A stretch of 64,000 bases of DNA from Verrucomicrobiales bacterium (GTDB lineage: Bacteria > Verrucomicrobiota > Verrucomicrobiia > Verrucomicrobiales > DEV007), in NCBI GenBank assembly GCA_016795505.1, contig JAEUHH010000109.1:45853-109852 (forward strand). The letters are read 5' to 3'. Shown here in pieces: positions 36,294 to 45,174 of the stretch (position 1 is its first letter; the number at the start of each line of letters is the position of its first letter). The notes under the pieces are model-generated. The model searched no databases and had not been told where the DNA came from. It was given only the letters and a program-made list of their open reading frames with translations. A program made the position numbers and the translations under genes.

Positions 36294-39140
36294 ATGAACG
36301 CCATCGTCAAAGCCCTGAAAAAAGCCCTCGAAGTCGATCCTTCCAACTGGGAGACCCGGCAGGCCCTCGTCGAGGCACATCTGAACGATGGCGACACCGC
36401 CGAGGCCTTCGCCGCACTCGACAGCGCCGATATCGCCACCGCTGACGAAGCCGCCCTCATCGCCGCCACCCGCCAACTCGCCCAGGCCGGCGGCGCCGAT
36501 TCCGCCCGCGCCCTGTTGCAGAAAGTCCTGGGCCGCAACCCCGCCAGCGCCGAAGCCCACGTCGCCCTCGCCCAGATCGCCCACGCCGCCGGCGATTCCC
36601 AGACCGCGACCCGCCACTACGTCTCGGCCACCAGCCTGAACCCCACCCTTTCCGATCCCGATCTCGAGGCCGCTTACGGCGCCGTTCTGGACTCCATCGG
36701 CCTGAGAAAAGCCGCCACCCCCGAGCCCGTTGCCGTCACCGCTGACGCAGCCGACGTCGAGGAGGAGGAGGAAGACGCCGTCGCCGTGGTGCAGGCCGTC
36801 GCCGCCGCCGATGACGATGATGAAGCCAGCGTCGTCCTCGCCGTCGCGGATGCAGAGGAGGCCGCGCCCGTCGCCGCCGCTGCCGAGGAAGTCGTCGCCC
36901 CCGTCACCGCCGCCGCCCGGCCCCTCACCCCGCCGGCCCCCAAAGTCGTCGAGGAGACTCCCGCGCCCGCCGTCGCCGCCGAGACCAATGGCGCCGCCAC
37001 CGTGCCGCTGATCAAGCGCCCCACCTCGTCCCGCGCCGCCGTGCTCGCCGAGCCCGACGATGTCCCCGCCATCACCGCCAAACCGGCCGCCCCGCCCGTC
37101 CCCACCCTCGTCGCCGCCGAGGACGAAGCCGCCGCCGAAGTCTACGAGCCCGATCCCCTTGCCGAGGAGCTGCGGCACCTGCGCGAGGAAGTCGAGGAAA
37201 AGCGGAAGCGCGCCATGGCCCGCGACAAGATGGCCTCCCTCACCGTCACCATCCTCATCCACGTCGGCGTTTTCTTCATCCTCACCCTCATGGTCACCTC
37301 CGTCGTCCGCGACGTGCCCCCCGGCATCGTGGCCATGTCCGCCCCGGCCGATTCCACCGAGGACATCACCCAGCCCACCCTCAACAAGTCCCAGATCAAG
37401 CCCAACTCCGCCGCCGCCGCCCCCAGCTCCGAGGTCATCACCAGCCAGGGCCTGTCCTCCGTCGCCATCTCCAACGTCCCGTCGGACAACGTCGGCATCT
37501 CCGCCAGCCTCGGCATGGATTTCGCCCCCTCCATGAGCTTCGGCGACGCCACCCAGTCCATGCAGTCGAAAATGATGTTCGGGCAGAAGCTCGAGGGCGT
37601 CGGCGAAGTCCTCGGCGTCATCCTCGACGTCTCCGGCTCCATGGCCGAGTACCTGCCCCTCGTCATCAAGGAAGTCGACCGCAACTTCAAGAACGCCCCC
37701 ATCGTTTACGTGAACCACGCCGGCATGGAGGGCGGCACCAAGGATTGCGAGATCTACCCCATCATCCCCGACGAAGTCCGCCCCAGCTGGCCCAAAGAGT
37801 GGAACAAAGGCATCCACAGCCCCTACTGGTTCATGTGGGGCGACCTGCCCCGCAAAGCCGACCAGAAGCAGGTCGACCGCCTCATCGACATCTTCAAGAC
37901 CCGGCCCAACATGTTCATCGCCCGCGGCGGACGCAACCGCGTCGGCGCCGCCGCCGAGTTCCTCTCCAGCCAGAAATGCGACTCCCTCTACATCTTCTCC
38001 GACTTCGAGGACTTCGTGGAGGAAGAGATCGTCACCGAGCTGGGCCAGAAACTCGGCCGCGGTAAAGTGAAGACCTTCGTCCAGCCCGCCGCCGCCCGCA
38101 CCGAGCACCTCGCCGTCGTCTCCCGCCGCGTCGCCGGCCGCACCGGCGGACGCGAGCTGCCCGTCCTCACCGAGATCCTGCGTCCCCAGGCCCCGCAGGC
38201 CGAGATCGCCGTCGCCGTGAAGCAGGAGCTGCCCGTGCCCGATGGCGTCAAGTTCGCCACCCCGCGCAACGTGCGCCCCGTCGATCCCGCCCTCGGCTAC
38301 AACCACAACCGCTGGTGGGACGACGACCACCGCAAACGCTTCGACCAGGAACTCAAAGTCGTCGAGTACCCCAACTTCGACATCGTCGTCAACGGCCCCG
38401 AGGCCCGCGCCCTCATCTACCTCAAGACCAAGGACGGCTTCGTCCAGAGCCCCATCATCTTCGGCTACTGGAGCCACAAGCCCTACCAGGAGCCCGATGG
38501 CCGCTGGTACTACCCCCGCCGCAAATGGCTGCGCAATGCCGAAGAGCCCAAGTTCGACGGCAATGAGTTCACCTGGAAGATGATCCTCGAGGACGAGATC
38601 ACCTTCGACGTCATTTTCTGGTTCAAGGAAGACATGCTCACCGGCACCTACACCGCCCAGCTCCCCCCCAATGGCGAGAGCGATGCCGCCTGCATCTTCT
38701 TTGCCGTGCCCCCCGTCGGCCTCGAGCGCAACGACATGTATTACTCCCCCGACTTCCCCCAGGGCCTCGACCTCGACCAGTTGCGCCAGGTCATGGCGCA
38801 CAACTTCGCCACCTTCTACCTCCCCGTGCAGGCCGAGGAGCGCCACGGCGTCGCCTGGAGCCGGCTCGGCTTCAAGAAGGGTGAGAACACCTGCCCCTAC
38901 AATGTCCTCTACCGGTATCTCCCCGATGCCGTGCGCGAAGTCACCATCGGCGGTCGCTCCTTCGGCGAGCGCCGGCTCCAGGCCCGCACCACCAGCAACA
39001 ACCTGCTCCTGTCCACCGCCCTCTGGCGCGCCGATATCGAGCTGTGGGAGGGCTTCCAGTGCCGCCTCATCCGCGAGCGCGACGAACGCAAACGCGAGCG
39101 CGTCGTCAAGACCGAGGCGATTTCGTTTAGTATTGAGTGA
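36294..39140 (+). CDS. Giant TPR-transmembrane-VWA protein
   Basis: This 948-residue protein has an N-terminal TPR region (about 1-135) and an acidic Ala/Glu/Pro-rich spacer (about 140-285). A short basic coil (about 288-310), one transmembrane helix (about 314-338) and a variable linker follow. Next comes a VWA-like domain whose MIDAS start ILDVSGSMAEYL (about 443-454) has the DxSxS metal site. The C-terminal 300 residues are beta-rich and Trp/Tyr-rich with no family recognised. Codons end in C almost throughout, which also creates a long antisense frame. The TPR part would be cytoplasmic and the VWA part outside, so it could tether or sense envelope components. It is divergent from the ACP-halogenase operon. 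The role is unknown. Confidence 0.75.
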   Translation: MNAIVKALKKALEVDPSNWETRQALVEAHLNDGDTAEAFAALDSADIATADEAALIAATRQLAQAGGADSARALLQKVLGRNPASAEAHVALAQIAHAAGDSQTATRHYVSATSLNPTLSDPDLEAAYGAVLDSIGLRKAATPEPVAVTADAADVEEEEEDAVAVVQAVAAADDDDEASVVLAVADAEEAAPVAAAAEEVVAPVTAAARPLTPPAPKVVEETPAPAVAAETNGAATVPLIKRPTSSRAAVLAEPDDVPAITAKPAAPPVPTLVAAEDEAAAEVYEPDPLAEELRHLREEVEEKRKRAMARDKMASLTVTILIHVGVFFILTLMVTSVVRDVPPGIVAMSAPADSTEDITQPTLNKSQIKPNSAAAAPSSEVITSQGLSSVAISNVPSDNVGISASLGMDFAPSMSFGDATQSMQSKMMFGQKLEGVGEVLGVILDVSGSMAEYLPLVIKEVDRNFKNAPIVYVNHAGMEGGTKDCEIYPIIPDEVRPSWPKEWNKGIHSPYWFMWGDLPRKADQKQVDRLIDIFKTRPNMFIARGGRNRVGAAAEFLSSQKCDSLYIFSDFEDFVEEEIVTELGQKLGRGKVKTFVQPAAARTEHLAVVSRRVAGRTGGRELPVLTEILRPQAPQAEIAVAVKQELPVPDGVKFATPRNVRPVDPALGYNHNRWWDDDHRKRFDQELKVVEYPNFDIVVNGPEARALIYLKTKDGFVQSPIIFGYWSHKPYQEPDGRWYYPRRKWLRNAEEPKFDGNEFTWKMILEDEITFDVIFWFKEDMLTGTYTAQLPPNGESDAACIFFAVPPVGLERNDMYYSPDFPQGLDLDQLRQVMAHNFATFYLPVQAEERHGVAWSRLGFKKGENTCPYNVLYRYLPDAVREVTIGGRSFGERRLQARTTSNNLLLSTALWRADIELWEGFQCRLIRERDERKRERVVKTEAISFSIE

Positions 39141-39339
39141 GAGGAGCAAACGGGTGCGTAGGCGCGGGTGGCTGACGGGGCTGGAAGGCGTTTCCGCGAT
39201 TCCCACCTCCGATCATCACCATTTCTCGCCATTTATCAGTAAAACTCCTCTGGGTAAGATTTTGGGACTTCCCAAAGGCGGGCACTCCGAAAGCCCCGAA
39301 GCCCCCGAGGAAGTGTAGAGTCCCTCGGACGAGTGATCA

Positions 39340-39600
39340 TCAGGGCCAACGGCCCGGCGTCACCTTAGCCTGGGGCAACGCCCCAGGTGTTGGCATGAGC
39401 CCTGAAGACCTGTTGGCTGAAAGCCAACCTCACCCGATCCGCATCGGTCCGGCATCATACCCCGAGTCGCCCCGGGTGACCTTGGCCTTCAGCCAAGCCC
39501 GGACCGGGTGGCAAGATTCCCTGGGGCGCCGCTGCGCGGTGCCCCAGGCTACGGTGAGCCAAGGCCTTTGGCCTGGTTTCTCCGTGGGTAGATGGCCCCA
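39340..39600. repeat. Cluster of short hairpins with CAACG and TGAAAG-type loops
   Basis: The stretch has several close inverted repeats. Examples are GGGCCAACGGCCC (39347-39359), a hairpin with the CCTGGGGCAACGCCCCAGG stem (about 39371), GGCTGAAAGCC (about 39414) and paired CCTGGGGC/GCCCCAGG boxes near 39520-39550. These are the same loop types (CAACG, TGAAAG) as in the four-copy cassette further right, so they belong to one class of palindromic repeats. Confidence 0.5.
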
Positions 39601-39876
39601 CCTATTTGGGTAGCACCAAACCGACGGAATCCGGCTTTTCGATGCGAGACCGCATTTTCCAACCCCGTTCCGCGTCCCTGTTGGCTCCCGGAAACCCGGA
39701 CGGAAATGGGCAACACGTGACCCGTCGAAATCGGCTTCGGACGGCTGGTGGCCCCGCCAGCCTTTCTCCTCCCCCATGCGCCCCGCGGCACGACCAGTTG
39801 ATGGCGACAGCCGCACGGGGCGGTCGTCTCTGCCGGCAGTTTCCGATGATACCCTGTTGCATCGCCGATCATACCC

Positions 39877-39970
39877 GGTTGCCTCGGACCAGCCGCGTCC
39901 TCCCAGTCGGCTGTGGGGAAATGGCACGAGAATGGGTGGCAATGGATTGGATCGATCAATTCGGCCCGCC
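39877..39970 (+). repeat. Imperfect direct repeat, copy 1 of 2
   Basis: Matches 40334-40426 (about 93 nt) through shared blocks such as CCTCCCAGTCGG and GGGGAAATGGCACGAGAATG. The copies flank the 227-bp hairpin element (40029-40255) at unequal distances. Confidence 0.55.
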
Positions 39971-40028
39971 GCGCGGGGGGCTCCGCATCGCTTTGCCTTG
40001 GCCCTTCACTGGATGCCCCCGCCGATCG

Positions 40029-40255
40029 GATGCCGGAGGCATCGCAGCCATTAGCCGGTGGTTGAGCGCAGCGATACCACCGGTCCGTCCGACCGAGGTC
40101 GAGCATCCCGGAGGGATGCCAGCCAGTCGCCAGTCCGCGCGCCGCCTAGCACGCTGGCATCCCTCCGGGATGCCCGGTTACCGTTCCATTCTATCCGGTG
40201 GTGTCGTCGCTACGCTCCTCAACCACCGGCTAATGGCTGTGATGCCTGCGGCATC
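40029..40255. repeat. 227-bp inverted-repeat element, copy 1
   Basis: The ends are near-mirror images: GATGCCGGAGGCATC with ATTAGCCGGTGGTTGAG on the left, and CTCAACCACCGGCTAAT with GATGCCTGCGGCATC on the right. Inside lies a second inverted pair, GCATCCCGGAGGGATGCC and GGCATCCCTCCGGGATGC. The whole can fold into one large branched hairpin. A 228-bp copy is at 57063-57290 and a partial copy at 63916-64000. No transposase is present in or near any copy. Confidence 0.7.
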
Positions 40256-40333
40256 GTTTCCGCTCGAAACGCCAATTGGCACCGATGAACTGTCTCAATC
40301 CCGTGGCGCTTGAGCTGAATCGCCGGTCATGCC

Positions 40334-40426
40334 CAGTTGCCTGGGAGCAGCCGCATCCTCCCAGTCGGTTGCGGGGAAATGGCACGAGAATGGGTGGCGA
40401 AGGATTGGATCGAACGAACGGCCCGC
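40334..40426 (+). repeat. Imperfect direct repeat, copy 2 of 2
   Basis: Second copy of the sequence at 39877-39970. It runs directly into nested-palindrome block A at about 40387. Confidence 0.55.
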
Positions 40427-40871
40427 GCCGACTGTCGGCTCTGCGGGGAAAAACAAAGCGCACCCCGGATTCCCATTCCCATCACCATTCCCCTGTCCCC
40501 ATTCCCGGTCTTTTTTCGGATCATCTCCCGCCCATTCCCCCATTCGCGTCATTCGTTTCATTCCTTTCCATTCGCGTTCAATCATCCAGACCAGCCTCCC
40601 CATTCGCGTTCATCCCCGCCATCCGTCCGCGACCTGTCACCGTCGAATCGCCCCGTCACCGTCGAAAAACAGCGCCAACGGCGCGCCCGCATACCAGCCC
40701 AGGGCAACGCCCTGGGGAACCCACCCGCCTCTCTCATGACGCCCTGTAGGGGCGTCGCATCCGGCATGCCTCCACCGGTGATGGCGGCGCCCCTACAGGG
40801 CGCTCTTCATGCTTTGGCCCCGGTTCCCAGGGCGTTGCCCTGGGCTGGTATGCGACGGGCTTTCAGCCCGG
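40387..40871 (+). repeat. Nested-palindrome block A (leader, VNTR, 200-bp cassette)
   Basis: The block has a leader (CATTCGCG, CATTCCTTTCC type, about 40387-40620), two copies of a roughly 19-nt CCCGTCACCGTC tandem unit, and a cassette at 40671-40871. The cassette has 29-bp perfect outer arms (40688-40716 with 40826-40854) and 15-bp perfect inner arms (40740-40754 with 40788-40802). Each outer arm contains its own hairpin, CCCAGGGCAACGCCCTGGG or its complement. The block recurs at 42287, 42817 and 43186. Confidence 0.75.
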
Positions 40872-41060
40872 TTGTTTTTCCGGATCATCTCCCGCCCGTT
40901 CCCCATTCGCGCCATTCGTTTCATTCCTTTCCATTCGCGTTCAATCATCCAGACCAGCCTCCCCCATTCGCGTTCATCCCCTCCATCCGTCCCACGACCC
41001 GTCACCGTCGAATCGACCCGTCACCGTCGAAAAGCAGCGCCAACGGCGCGCCAGGATTCC
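40872..41060 (+). repeat. Truncated block remnant next to the hydrolase gene
   Basis: Repeats the leader (from about 40903) and two VNTR units, then begins the cassette (AGCGCCAACGGCGCG) and breaks off at about 41058. The sequence changes abruptly where the hydrolase-containing segment begins. Confidence 0.6.
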
Positions 41061-41140
41061 CGCCCCATCACCACTCTCTTTCTCCATTCCTCTGCCCCAA
41101 TTTTCCACTCTCCTGCCTTTCTCATCACCACCAGCGCCGA

Positions 41141-42169
41141 TCAGGGGGCATGTTGGGATGCCTCCAGCGCCCCGATCCAGAACAGGATCATCTCCAGATA
41201 AAGATCATCGCCGCCGGTGGCCAGCACGGCTCCATGAGTGCCGCCAACCACGGGGCGCCAGAGTTTGCCCGCGCCACCGAGCGCGTCGTAGATCCGTCGG
41301 CCATGCTCGAGGGGAATGACGCTATCCCGATCGCCATGCACGACCATCACGGGCACCGGGATCGCTGGTGCGACCGCCACAGGCCGGATGGCGGACGGCG
41401 GAAAGCCCGCCAGCCAGCCGCCGCCATCGACCACCCATTTTCTCAGCCAGTCGGGCACCCACGCACCGGCCACACGACCGACGGCTCCGGCAGCCACCGG
41501 CGAAAGCTCGGCAAAGGGCGCCACCGTCACCGCTGCCCGCAGCCGGGGCTCATCGGGCAGGGACTGGAGGACCACCGCCGCCCCCTGGGAGATCCCAAAC
41601 GCCAGCAGGGGCCCCAATTCGTCGCGGCCGTATCGGAGTTGGGCGGCGTCGATCACAGCCCGCAGGTCAGCCCGCTCCCGAAAGCCGTAGGTGCAGTAGG
41701 TTCCTCCGCTCTCGCCGTGCGCCCGCGCGTCGTAGATCAAACAGCGAAAGCCGGCCGCCACGAAGCGCTCGGCCACGGGAAAGGCGTGTTCCTTGATGCC
41801 GCCGCGCCCGTGCAGCATGACCACGGTGCCCCGATACGATCCCGGGACCGTTGGTTTCACTCCCACTGCCTGCAAGCGCTGGAGCATCCGCCGCGTCTTC
41901 ACCGCCTCCCCGGGCTCGGCGACGGGAGTGAGAAGCGCCGCCTCCAACTGGACTCCGGAATCCCCGCCCGCCGCAGTGAAGCGGTCGATCGAAAACCCGA
42001 AATCGGCTGGCCGGGCCAGGGTCTCGCGATGCCGGGGCTCACATTCGCGACGCGGCGGGATGACGAACAGGGATGCGCAGGCCCAAAACGCCACCACCGG
42101 CGCCCCGCCACAACAGAACCCGGCCACACCGAAGGCGCGCCGCGACCCGAAAATCGTTTTCCATCCCAT
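41141..42169 (-). CDS. Alpha/beta-hydrolase
   Basis: This 342-residue hydrolase has an N-terminal hydrophobic segment (about 12-36) that may anchor it. The alpha/beta-hydrolase core carries the nucleophile serine in GISQG (about 190), the acid Asp in VVHGDRDSVIP (about 278) and the His in GGTHGAVL (about 310). HGRGG near residue 119 forms the oxyanion region. It is most like dienelactone-hydrolase or peptidase-S9-type small esterases. The gene stands alone between two sets of nested-palindrome blocks. Base composition is like the rest of the chromosome, so it is not clearly foreign. The substrate is unknown. Confidence 0.85.
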   Translation of the reverse strand: MGWKTIFGSRRAFGVAGFCCGGAPVVAFWACASLFVIPPRRECEPRHRETLARPADFGFSIDRFTAAGGDSGVQLEAALLTPVAEPGEAVKTRRMLQRLQAVGVKPTVPGSYRGTVVMLHGRGGIKEHAFPVAERFVAAGFRCLIYDARAHGESGGTYCTYGFRERADLRAVIDAAQLRYGRDELGPLLAFGISQGAAVVLQSLPDEPRLRAAVTVAPFAELSPVAAGAVGRVAGAWVPDWLRKWVVDGGGWLAGFPPSAIRPVAVAPAIPVPVMVVHGDRDSVIPLEHGRRIYDALGGAGKLWRPVVGGTHGAVLATGGDDLYLEMILFWIGALEASQHAP

Positions 42170-42286
42170 GGCATCACGATACGGCGGCGGTCAGACGGTT
42201 TTTTCGGGAAATTTGGGCCGGGTATTACGAGGAAGCTGGGTGCCGGGACTGGTGCCGGTTGCCTGCCATCCGCAGGTGAGCCCATG

Positions 42287-42816
42287 GAATGGGTGGCAAA
42301 GGATTGGATCGAACGAACGACCCATGCCGACCGTCGGCTCTGCGGAGAAAAACAAGGCGCACCCCGGATTCCCATTCCCATCACCATTCCCCTGCCACCC
42401 ATTCCCGGTCTTTTTTCGGATCATCTCCCGCCCACTCCCCATTCGCGCCATTCGCGCCATTCGTTTCATTCCTTTCCATTCGCGTTCAATCATCCAGACC
42501 AGCCTCCCCCATTCGCATTCATCCCCGCCATCCGTCCGCGACCCGTCACCGTCGAATCGACCCGTCACCATCCCACGACCCGTCACCGTCCCACGACCCG
42601 TCACCGTCGAAAAGCAGCGCCAACGGCGCGCCCGCATACCAGCCCAGGGCAACGCCCTGGGGAACCCACCCGCCTCTCTCATGACGCCCTGTAGGGGCGT
42701 CGCATCCGGCATGCCTCCACCGGTGATGGCGGCGCCCCTACAGGGCGCTTTTCGTGCTTTGGCCCCGGTTCCTAGGGCGTTGCCCTGGGCTGGTATGCGA
42801 CGGGCCTTCAGCCCGG
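42287..42816 (+). repeat. Nested-palindrome block B
   Basis: Near-identical to block A, starting 1900 bp to its right with the same leader text and four VNTR units (from about 42537). The cassette is at 42616-42816. Together with block A and its remnant, it brackets the hydrolase gene. Confidence 0.75.
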
Positions 42817-43185
42817 CTTCTCGCTCATCGTTCCCCCATCACGCCCGTTCCCCATTCGCGTCATTCGTTTCATTCCTTTCCATTCGCGTTCAATCATCCA
42901 GACCAGCCTCCCCCATTTGCATTCATCCCCACCATCCGTCCCACGACCCGTCACCGTCGAATTAACCCGTCACCGTCGAAAAACAGCGCCAACGGCGCGC
43001 CCGCATACCAGCCCAGGGCAACGCCCTGGGGAACCCACCCGCCCCTCTCATGACGCCCTGTAGGGGCGTTGTATCCGGCATGCCTCCACCGGTGATGGCG
43101 GCGCCCCTACAGGGCGCTCTTCATGCTTTGGCCCCGGTTCCCAGGGCGTTGCCCTGGGCTGGTATGCGACGGGCTTTCAGCCCGG
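42817..43185 (+). repeat. Nested-palindrome block C
   Basis: A shorter leader (from about 42830), two VNTR units, and a cassette at 42985-43185 matching the others closely. It is the second of three contiguous blocks. Confidence 0.75.
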
Positions 43186-43624
43186 TTGTTTTTTCGGATC
43201 ATCTCCCGCCCATTCCCCCATTCGCGTCATTCGTTTCATTCCTTTCCATTCGCGTTCAATCATCCAGACCAGCCTCCCCCATTCGCGTTCATCCCCGCCA
43301 TCCGTCCGCGACCCGTCACCGTCGAATCGACCCGTCACCGTCGAATCGACCCGTCACCGTCCCACGACCCGTCACCGTCCCACGACCCGTCACCGTCGAA
43401 TTAACCCGTCACCGTCGAAAAACAGCGCCAACGGCGCGCCCGCATACCAGCCCAGGGCAACGCCCTGGGGAACCCACCCTCCTCTCTCATGACGCCCTGT
43501 AGGGGCGTCGCATCCGGCATGCCTCCACCGGTGATGGCGGCGCCCCTTCAGGGCGCTTTTCATGCTTTGGCCCCGGTTCCCAGGGCGTTGCCCTGGGCTG
43601 GTATGCGACGGGCTTTCAGCCCGG
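43186..43624 (+). repeat. Nested-palindrome block D
   Basis: Leader, six VNTR units of about 18-19 nt (the most in the array), and a cassette at 43424-43624. Cassette spacing changes with VNTR copy number (369 nt from B to C, 439 nt from C to D), as expected for a length-variable repeat. Confidence 0.75.
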
Positions 43625-43921
43625 CTTCTCGCTCATCGTTCCCCCATCACGCCCGTTCCCCATTCGCGTCATTCGTTTCATTCCTTTCCATTCGCGTTCA
43701 ATCATCCAGGTAACGAGTGCCATTCCCTCCTCGCGCCCCTGCCGGGGCGCAGATTATGGGGAGATTCCTTCCGGGGGTTCCCCTCGTTTCACTCGGTCCA
43801 CCCCCGGCTCATTTCCGTCGTCCCTCCGGGACGCAGGGCAGACGAGTGTCAGGGGATTATTCGTTCCCATCCGGTCGCGCCCGTTTCCGATTCCCGTCAT
43901 CCGTTCCAATCCATTCCTTTT
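43625..43921. other. Leader-only remnant and intergenic DNA
   Basis: The first 86 nt repeat the block leader once more (CATTCGCG at 43661) without a VNTR or cassette. The rest has no recognised gene or family repeat. Confidence 0.5.
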
Positions 43922-44172
43922 CATTCCCCTGCCTTTCAACCGCATCGGACCAGCCGCGGAGAAATCCATCATCCGCACTCCCGTCGGTCCTTCTTTCCGT
44001 GCCTTCCGTGAATTCCGTGGGCCTCCCCATTCTCCTGTCCCCATTCCTTTGTCCCTGCCACCATTCCCCTGCCTTTCGACCGCATCGGACCAGTCGCGGA
44101 GAAATCCATCATCCGCACTCCCATCGGTCCTTTTTTCCGTGCCTGCCGTGCCTTCCGTGGGCCTCCCCGTCT
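43922..44172 (+). repeat. Direct repeat pair upstream of fbpC
   Basis: Two copies of a roughly 111-nt sequence, 43922-44035 and 44062-44172, share CATTCCCCTGCCTTTC, GGAGAAATCCATCATCCGCA and GTGGGCCTCCCC. The copies end at the fbpC stop. This could affect the 3' end of the transport operon. Confidence 0.6.
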
Positions 44173-45174
44173 TCACGGGCGCCAGGCGACGGCGATGCGG
44201 TCGCCGGGCGCGGGCAGGGGCGTCGATCCGGCGGTATCGGGCCAGATGACATGCCAGGGCTCATCGCCGGCTCCGTCGGCGGGGGCCAGGCGCAGCTCGA
44301 TGCGGGCGCCGGTCTCGCGCACGGCCTCGACGCGGGCTTCGCCGGTGGTCGGGGTGGCGCCATCGGCGGGCAGGCGGAAATCCTCGGGCCGGGTCCAGCG
44401 CTCCCGCCCGGTGGCCGGATCGACGACGCGGTTGGCAGCACCGAGGCTCTCGGCGCAGTAGCGGCTGACCGGGTCGCGGTAAACGGAGGCCACGGGACCG
44501 ATCTGGCGCAGCACGCCCTGCTCGAGGATGGCGACGCGGCCGGCCATGGCAAAGACGTCCTCGGGATCGTGGGTGACGAGCAGGGCGGTCTGCCCGAAGG
44601 CGGCGAGGATGCTGCCGACTTCCTCCCGGAGCCGCCGGCGCAGGGTGGGATCGAGGTGGGAAAAGGGTTCGTCGAGGAGAATCAGGCGCGGCGAGGGGGC
44701 CAGGGCACGGGCGAGGGCGAGCCGCTGTCTTTCTCCGCCGGAGAGTTCGTGCGGGTAGCGGCCGGCTTTGTCCTCGAGGGCGACGTGGCGCAGACATTCG
44801 GCGGTGCGCTCCTGGATGGCAGCCCGCGGCCGGCCGCGCAGTCCGTAGGCGACATTGGCGGCGGCGGTGAGGTGGGGAAAGAGGGCGCCCTCCTGAAAAA
44901 CGAGTCCGAGCCGGCGGCGCTCCGGCGGCACCTCCCGCCGCAGGGTCCCACCGGCGACGAGGACGCCGTCGAGCCGGACTTCGCCGCCGTCGGGCGACTC
45001 GAGGCCGGCGGCGAGTCGCAGCAGGGTGGTCTTGCCACTGCCGCTGCCGCCGATGAGGGCGAGGACTTCGCCGGGCTCGATGGCGAGGGCGACGCGGTCG
45101 ACGGCGGGACGGGGCGTGCCCGCATAGTGGCGCGAGACGGCGTGAAACTCGAGGATGGGGGCGCTCTCAGTCAT
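44173..45174 (-). CDS. fbpC: Ferric iron ABC transporter ATP-binding protein
   Basis: This 333-residue ATPase drives Fe3+ import. It has Walker A GGSGSGKTT (about 42-50), the Q-loop region, ABC signature LSGGERQR, Walker B LILLDEP, the switch His in VTHD, and a C-terminal beta-rich regulatory domain (about 240-333) as in FbpC/PotA relatives. The ATG at 45174 overlaps the permease stop by 8 nt, so the two are translationally coupled. Iron as the substrate is inferred from the whole operon rather than from this gene alone. Confidence 0.88.
   Translation of the reverse strand: MTESAPILEFHAVSRHYAGTPRPAVDRVALAIEPGEVLALIGGSGSGKTTLLRLAAGLESPDGGEVRLDGVLVAGGTLRREVPPERRRLGLVFQEGALFPHLTAAANVAYGLRGRPRAAIQERTAECLRHVALEDKAGRYPHELSGGERQRLALARALAPSPRLILLDEPFSHLDPTLRRRLREEVGSILAAFGQTALLVTHDPEDVFAMAGRVAILEQGVLRQIGPVASVYRDPVSRYCAESLGAANRVVDPATGRERWTRPEDFRLPADGATPTTGEARVEAVRETGARIELRLAPADGAGDEPWHVIWPDTAGSTPLPAPGDRIAVAWRP

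Larger units (their letters stand above)
39141..40386. other. Intergenic repeat-rich stretch without a supported gene
   Basis: About 1.25 kb downstream of the VWA gene. It contains hairpin clusters (39340-39600), two 22-nt-spaced ACCCTGT-type boxes (39851 and 39873) and an approximately 93-nt imperfect direct repeat (39877-39970 and 40334-40426). It also holds the first copy of a 227-bp inverted-repeat element (40029-40255). Open frames across it look like chance frames through repeats and have no family motif. Confidence 0.6.

Noticed and set aside
36231..39206. A roughly 990-residue open frame on the minus strand opposite the TPR-VWA gene
   Set aside because: It is the antisense reading of a strongly C-biased gene: GC-rich codons on one strand leave the opposite strand free of stops. 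It has no family motifs and its composition is Gly/Asp/Val-rich, as expected for a shadow.
39395..39613. A short plus-strand frame within the hairpin cluster
   Set aside because: It consists of hairpin repeats with no protein-family features.
40337..42694. A 785-residue open frame through the block region and the hydrolase antisense
   Set aside because: It runs through the nested palindromes and the opposite strand of a real hydrolase. Repeated segments translate to Arg/Pro/Ser-rich low-complexity strings with no domain.
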